Shown here piece by piece: positions 58,321 to 64,000 of a stretch of 64,000 nucleotides of DNA. The position numbers and the translations under genes were made by a program. Numbering within the stretch: position 1 is the first letter of the stretch; every line of letters starts with the position of its first letter. The DNA is taken from assembly GCA_934045905.1 (NCBI GenBank), contig OW203762.1, forward strand, positions 52,291,411 to 52,355,410, in the 5' to 3' direction. Below the pieces are notes generated by a model that had not been told where the DNA came from, searched no databases, and was given only the letters and a program-made list of their open reading frames with translations. Origin of the DNA: Leuctra nigra (taxonomy: Eukaryota; Arthropoda; Insecta; Plecoptera; Leuctridae).

Positions 58321-58419
58321 AATCTTTTCACATTGCAGTTGGTATTTATTAACATTCACCTAACTGAGGGATTCAGTAAAAAAATCATATTTCATTTCTC
58401 ATGTTATTGTTATATTTTA

Positions 58420-58530
58420 TCGGTGCTTGTTAATTTTATTTGTTTTGACCTGTACTTTTTATTATATTGCACATGTGGGATATTCCCGTTGACAATAAAG
58501 TATTAATAAATAAATAAAAAAAAGAATGAA
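58420..58530 (+). mobile_element. Retroelement-like 3' end
   Basis: GACCTGTACTTTTTATTATA, GCACATGTGGGATATTCCCG and TTGACAATAAAGTATTAATA lead into repeated AATAAATAAA. The layout (AATAAA followed by a simple A-rich tail) is that of a non-LTR element 3' end on the plus strand. It may be part of the SINE/LINE complex around it. Confidence 0.5.
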
Positions 58531-58612
58531 GTCAAATTCATTGTGTATCTGAAAACATATTCCTAGGAATGTGTGGAATAAGAAATAAGAATATAAGAAA
58601 TAAGAAATCACA

Positions 58613-58618
58613 TTTATT
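58613..58618 (-). terminator. Candidate poly(A) signal of PIGN
   Basis: AATAAA on the minus strand about 240 bases after the PIGN stop codon. This is a plausible 3' UTR length, but there is no transcript evidence. Confidence 0.4.
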
Positions 58619-58856
58619 TCAAAATATATTAATACCTAGGTATGATATAATCATATAATACTTAACGATTATTTAAAAAAATAACTTACATTAAATGATA
58701 TAATAATTATAAAAAAATTATAATGGTTGACTAGACAAATTGAACCATCTCAGTCAAAGTAGAAATCTAAATTAATTTCGTTGAAAACATTGTCAACCAC
58801 GGAAATTGTACGACCACATTATGACTCGTCTTCAGCACAAGTCCACAACTTCACCC

Positions 58857-61800
58857 TCATTCCCGATGCGTCTTGCTCCCGCTCTGTACCGGCCTCTTCT
58901 CACCGGTCTCGAGTGATCGGAACTTCTTAGGAGGCTTCCGGCTGTCGGGTCGCCCCAAGGTGAAGTTGGTGAGCACTCGGGCTAGACCGTAGAGCACGGC
59001 GAGGAAGATGACGATCAGCTGCACGATCACGTAGTGCGAGATGGACGTACCGATGTCCAGCCAGCTGCCTCGATTCGTCACCAGGTGGAGGAAGTGCAAG
59101 CCCAGAGTGTCCGAGAAGACCATGGAGATCATGAACAGCTGGCCAACTGGCGCCTGCAACATATCAGACCCACAGAGAAAATTTAACAATTACACACAAC
59201 AATTTTACAATTTTTACAATTTAAGATTATTTTTTTCGGATCAGATAACTTCCGATATAGGTACCAAAAGGTCACATTTTTTCTCTCATCGATCAGAAAT
59301 TTTTTAATTGCACAGAAAACAAAATAATTTCAACACAATACATTAATTTTAAAATGTATATAAAAAAAATACAGAAACAAAAAAAACTGTTGTTCTGTTC
59401 GTAAGTACAAGTGAAAAAATAGGAAATGAACAAACACTAGGTACTAGGTTCGAAGTTAATAAACTTAAAAATACATATTACCTTTACCTATGTATACAAA
59501 ACAGACAAAAATAATTATTAAACTAAAAAGCCTGTTGATTAACATTCGTGCGTTGTTAATACATTATTGTTTGTGTCCTGGAACCCAAGTCGTGAAATCG
59601 GCGTTTTGAAATGTTCGCGTTTTCTTTGTTTAAAACCAAAAAAAGTTGACAACTAAACCTTATAGCCTTCAAGTTTTTCACGTTTTATACAATGGTTTCA
59701 AAACGCCGATTTCAAGACTTGGATTCCTGTATGAGATTGTACCTTTACGACGATGTTGATTCCTCGAAACACGCAGGTAACCGTAAGGAACGGTACAAGA
59801 GTTTTCCACAAGATGAGAGAAGCCATAACGAATGGAGAAAAAACAGCAAGGAATGACCGCACCCACGCTGGATCAAAGGAGTTGATGCTGGCAACATTGC
59901 CAGTGCCGAAGAATGACAGAATGATGTAAAATAGCTGAACAGCAGCTCAGGAAATAATACACTTTTATACAGATCTTCAATTAGCACATTAAAATACTAT
60001 AATAGTTTACTGATATTCATTGTATTATTTTTAAAGGATACAAAAAAGAATGCACGGCGGAAGTCCCCTGAGGAAAGAGTTCGTTCATCTTCTTCGCCCT
60101 CCATTTGCTTGAATGTGAAATTCGACAGCTGAAGAAACAATGAAAGTATTACAATCAAAATGCAAAGTACTTGTATGTACTAAAAGATAAGCACAATCAA
60201 ATATCTCACCTCTTTGCCATCTACATTTGAGCATTGATGCTCAAGTGCCAGCCAGCAGAACATGTTAATCGTCAGAGCCAATAGGAAGATACCTTCGTGA
60301 CTAACGGACAACAAGAGGAAGGGGATGGCCAATGACACGGTGACATTGAGTAGTCGAGGCAGCATCCAGCGTGATCCAGACAATGCAAGCAAGAATGAAG
60401 TACCTGAATATATAAAAGATTACATCAGTAAAGTGTAAACAGATGAAAACATGATGAAGCTTTAAAGGATAATTACCAAACAGAGCCCACGAGATGATTT
60501 GATTGATCAATGGAAGACCGAGCTTGCTATTGAAGCTAACTGAAGTCTGGTTTAGATTCCACACAACAAGCGGCAGCATCGCCAGCTGAGCCACTGTAGT
60601 GAGCAATGCTCGTACGTCACCTCGACGCTCGTAAATCAGTTGCGTTTCCCGCCGCAGTGTAAACCACATGGCACAAATAAGCCACAGCCAACCAGATACA
60701 GACCTGTGCCGACAGTAATATTTTACAATTCTATGCACTCTTAAAAATTCCAGTGAAATATCCAGTGCATTTTGTATTAGAAAGACTATGTTTCCAAAAA
60801 AACTCTCCCTACCAATTGCTATTGTCTAGCATCTTTTATTTTCCATTATCTTTTAACGAAAATTTGACGAAAGAAATAATAATTGTCAGGGTGTTTTAGT
60901 ACTTACACAATGCTAATGTTGGCGTCCCTGCCGACAACTGGCAACATTGGAAACACGGCTAAGAGTGTACAGGAAGAGAACCATGCGACTAACAGTTTCC
61001 AATGTATCGAACGAGCCGGAGATGAAGTCAACGGCCAAGCAGCTAAGCCAATCACACCGGCACTTAGAACATAGCGATGGAAGAAGGAAGCAACCTGCAA
61101 TCCAGAGAAGTATTATACAAAGAGTTGAGAGCAATAATAAACAATATTCATTAGCATCAAGACTCACTATGATCTCAATTCCAAATAGATACAGCAGTGC
61201 ATGGAGGACCAACTGTTTGAGACCGAATGCGAGTCGGATTGAGGAGACGGCAGAGATGAAGTCGGCTCGTCGTCTGGCTACAGCCCACCACAACACTTCG
61301 GGCAGAATACAGTAAATGTAGAACTGTGCCGGGAGAAGCTGGACTATAACACAAACAAGCACATTGATCACAGCTGTGACCTGTCTGACAAGTCAAGAGG
61401 CCCTAATATTAAGTTCTTTAAGGTCGTAGTAGTTTCTTACCATATAATAAACAGAATGATATCATGATGAGAATGGCGAATGCCGTGTTCAGTGGGAGAC
61501 CGCCGTGATAAAACCAATGGACATCCTTGTTGACAATGGACTTGTTGGGCAACAATGTCCACACAAGCCAAGCAATCCAGCCGAGAAAGGTCAAAGACAC
61601 GCAAAGCAACAACATGCGCTGATAGTAGTTCTGATAATACTCAAATCCAGTCAGAGCCAACTCCATCAACTTCTTGCTCTTTGAAATCTAAACAAGGAAA
61701 AGTCAATCAGTTAAAGTCAGTTATAAGGTAATGATTTTATAACGTAGGTAGGTATGTCAATGTGTCCTTTTTTACCACTTGATCATGATTTCCAGATGTA

Positions 61801-63090
61801 ATATCGCTGCGAATTTGTTCCAATGTCTGAAGTGCCTTGTCTTCTGTAAGATTGTTAAACGGTCGATAGAGCCAAGGAAGTGTGCCATATTCCGTCAACT
61901 CCCGCTTCTTGTTGTACTGTGCTGTCATCTGCCAGGCGTTGGAGAACATTGCTTTGGAGAGTTGGTCGTCTGTTACGTTGAGATAATCCACGGGCAGGGA
62001 ACCCTGAGAAACAGATTAAATAATAGGTACACGTGACTTGAATATGCCTAAGAGGACTAAAAATTTAAGACATAATTAAATGATAAATAATGAACAGGAT
62101 GAAACTAACAACTGAATTAACTGGAACAGCAGCTCCGATGAGACTGGACATCAGCGGAGCAATGTCTGCTTGCTGGACGTCTCTTCTCCTGAAGCGTTCG
62201 AGTTGCCACGAGCTCGGACTGTTGTGTTCGGAAGCAGCCGGAAGCGGACCACTCACTCCCGCTCCCCACGCCAACAGCGGTGTTTCGGTCTCGCTCTTAT
62301 CCCCTGCTCCGTGAGAGCCTACGCAAACAGAGATAATAATTTACATTTCCAAATCAAACTTCTAGGGTGATTCCAACATAACAAACTATTAAATTTAAAT
62401 TTCTGATGGCTAAGACGACAAATATAATGTATAACAAAATTACAAAATATCTTATCTTATTGCCTTTTCAGATCCTTCAACATAAAACTGACAATAAACT
62501 TACCCCAATCAGTCATACCATGATCAGCCGTGAAAACGTATGCAGTCTGATTGTCAAATTCATAAAACTCCTCAATGAGCATTTCAATTTTCTTTATTCC
62601 TGCATCAACAACTTGCATGTTTTCACTGTATTCTTTTGAATGTGGTTTATGTGTGTGGCCAGCTGTATCGAGGCCAAGCAAGTGCAAGAAGAGAACAATC
62701 TTATCGCTCTGAAGCTTCATCCGGAGAACAGAGTCAGTCTGCGCTTGCTTCAGGAAAGCTTCGACTTTGTCAAACACCCAAGTGTCGAGCTCAGTTGTAG
62801 ACCGAGCACCGGAGAAATCCTCGTCGTTGGAGTCGTACATGTCTACAGCAACGTGATCGCCAGTGGCACCCTTAGCAAACATTGGTAAGATGTCGGGACT
62901 GCCCCATGACCATGTATATCGACTCTGGTTGAACACCGAGTCAAATTCAACGGGATTTTCTTTCCATCCTCGAGCGACTGCCGATGGATCTTCATAGAAT
63001 CCCGCAATAAGAGCAACATGACCCGGACGTGATTCAGTCGGCACGCGAGTGTGAGAAACTCCCCATGAACCTCTGCTCTCAAGAATTGAC
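58857..63090 (-). CDS. PIGN: GPI ethanolamine phosphate transferase 1 (partial, 5' end beyond window)
   Basis: PIG-N adds ethanolamine phosphate to the first mannose of GPI precursors in the ER membrane. Eleven exons on the minus strand are in phase: 63090-62504, 62318-62110, 62003-61776, 61687-61441, 61343-61168, 61094-60907, 60703-60477, 60403-60210, 60128-60042, 59934-59743, 59153-58857, giving 876 aa plus TGA. Visible catalytic-domain motifs are [48 protein letters not shown] and the metal site [10 protein letters not shown], followed by [13 protein letters not shown]. The rest is a multi-pass membrane domain ([69 protein letters not shown]). The exon(s) with the N-terminal membrane anchor and the nucleophile lie beyond base 64000; about 75-80 residues are missing compared with the vertebrate protein. 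A hairpin element sits 13 bases from the donor of the penultimate exon. Confidence 0.95.
59580..59727. mobile_element. CCAAGTC fold-back MITE, intact copy (PIGN intron)
   Basis: GGAACCCAAGTCGTGAAATC and its partner (reverse complement GGAATCCAAGTCTTGAAATC) bound 148 bp, with pairing on through GGCGTTTTGAAA. It is the uninterrupted relative of 19426-19740. Its edge is 13 bases from the splice donor at 59741-59742. Confidence 0.88.
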
Positions 63091-64000
63091 CTAAAAATAG
63101 ACTCAACAATGATTCTGTTGGATATCAACAATTTCTTATTAGAGCTTGCTGGTATTATTTCCTACCATTTGTTATGAAAATGATTCAAATTCCCCTTACC
63201 ACCACCGACCCTAGTAAAGTACATCTAGGTAGTAGGGTTGCCAACCGTCACGCTTTTGGCAGGACAGTCCCTACTTTCAGACAAAAATCACACGTCACAC
63301 CTTGACATCAGGCGTGACAGAAAAATCACGCTTTTCCGGTAAAATATTGCTTATGTACAATAAATTGAAATATTAATGAGAAATAACAATAAAATACTCA
63401 GTTCAATATTAAAATGTCCACATTCAGTTTTCAATCATTGGTACTACTGCCCAAAGTCCTGTCAGATATGTAAAGGGGTTGCCACATTTACTATAGGTAC
63501 TTGCACTTGCAGCACTTAGCGTCAACTTTCACTATAAAATTGGCCATATATATAGTCCAAAACTCATAGAAATTGACCAATTGATTTTTGAAATACACAT
63601 TTTTCCGGGCCTATTCGGCCCAGCCCCGCATGTGACATTTCCCCCCCCCCCCCCCCCCCCATACTTCCAGTACCTCTAATCAGGTGTCCACACTTTTGGA
63701 TTTGAAAAATATGGCAACACTACTAGGTAGTAATTCATTCCAGTGACCATAATCGTTTATGTGAAATAAAATGTTGACATAAAAACCAATTAGTACAAGA
63801 ATAGGTAGGTACCTACTATTTAATGTTACGTATTATCTCAATAATTATTAGGATCACTGACAAAATACCTTAGTACTACCTACCTACTAGGTGTTTGGTA
63901 GGTGCTACGCTTGACAAATCAATGCTGGAGCTTGAACATAGGAGGTAGGTTGGTAGGTTAGGTTAGGTACGTACTACCACCTAGTAGGTACCTCGCCTCC
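63091..64000. other. PIGN intron, right end of window
   Basis: Intronic sequence after the acceptor at 63091-63092. It holds the hAT-like element 63233-63722 and, toward the end, TAGGTA/GGTTAGGTTAGG words. The next PIGN exon is not in the window. Confidence 0.6.
63233..63722. mobile_element. hAT-like element, 8-bp TSD ctaggtag (PIGN intron)
   Basis: Begins TAGGGTTGCCA and ends TGGCAACACTA. Flanks 63225-63232 and 63723-63730 are both ctaggtag. The interior includes TCACGCTTTT words and a C tract at 63642-63660. 490 bp, non-coding. Confidence 0.85.

Larger units (their letters stand above)
57911..58392. mobile_element. Head-to-head inverted tRNA-SINE dimer with 13-bp TSD
   Basis: Two copies of a tRNA-like unit face each other: 57941-58013 on the minus strand and 58248-58320 on the plus strand. 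Arms 57911-58058 and 58200-58350 pair along about 150 bp. The spacer 58060-58200 is made of GATTATAG/GATTTTGAAGATA words. The 13-mer CATTTCTCATGTT flanks the block at 57898-57910 and 58393-58405, as expected for a target-site duplication. Confidence 0.75.

Noticed and set aside
57809..58359. ORFs containing WDSNPRPSDIQSD on both strands
   Set aside because: Conceptual translation of the tRNA-like repeat; the same peptide arises from each arm of the inverted dimer.
63940..63975. Telomeric TTAGG array
   Set aside because: Only two or three GGTTA/GGTTAGG words within general TAGGTA-rich sequence.

Overview
This window is nuclear DNA from an arthropod, almost certainly an insect. It is AT-rich and holds five conserved intron-containing genes with standard GT-AG splice sites, long introns, and a very dense load of short DNA transposons, fold-back elements and SINEs. 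The sequence is also peppered with the motif TAGGTA/TACCTA. The repeat types suggest a hemipteroid insect, but the species cannot be fixed from the sequence alone. All five genes could be rebuilt exon by exon with consistent reading phase. || Layout. Positions 1-4.7 kb: no confident gene, an (AAT)n microsatellite and a retrotransposon C-terminal remnant. 4747-9624 (+): exocyst subunit Sec10/EXOC5, 13 coding exons, 716 aa. 10275-20580 (-): protein arginine methyltransferase 1 (PRMT1), four coding exons, 382 aa; its 6.8-kb third intron is a nest of mobile elements, including one hAT-like element inserted inside another. 22130-33269 (+): ARID4/RBBP1-type chromatin protein, nine coding exons, 2169 aa, divergent from PRMT1 and probably sharing its promoter region. 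33.3-38.5 kb: 3' flanks, a 5S-rRNA-derived SINE and two tRNA-like repeats. 38491-49998 (-): cyclin E, eight coding exons, 446 aa, with the MRSIL docking motif and the C-terminal LLTPP phosphodegron; its introns hold fold-back, hAT-like and 5S-SINE insertions. 50-57 kb: intergenic, with CpG-rich patches, homopolymer tracts and no confident gene. 57.0-58.5 kb: broken non-LTR reverse transcriptase beside a head-to-head tRNA-SINE dimer. 58857-63090 (-): PIGN (GPI ethanolamine phosphate transferase 1), 11 exons in view; the N-terminal exon(s) lie beyond base 64000. || The genes do not form an operon or pathway. They are housekeeping genes of secretion (EXOC5), protein methylation (PRMT1), chromatin (ARID4), the G1/S transition (cyclin E) and GPI-anchor synthesis (PIGN). 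|| The most unusual material is non-coding. It includes six hAT-like elements with perfect 8-bp target duplications, two of them nested, plus a seventh with a near match. There are two 5S-rRNA-headed SINE copies, one apparently splitting the arm of a palindrome that itself lies inside a large fold-back element. There are very long inverted repeats (about 156 bp and about 460 bp arms) inside introns. There is also a small set of hairpins that share loop and end sequences but have different, internally complementary stems; that set is the best candidate for something not described before.
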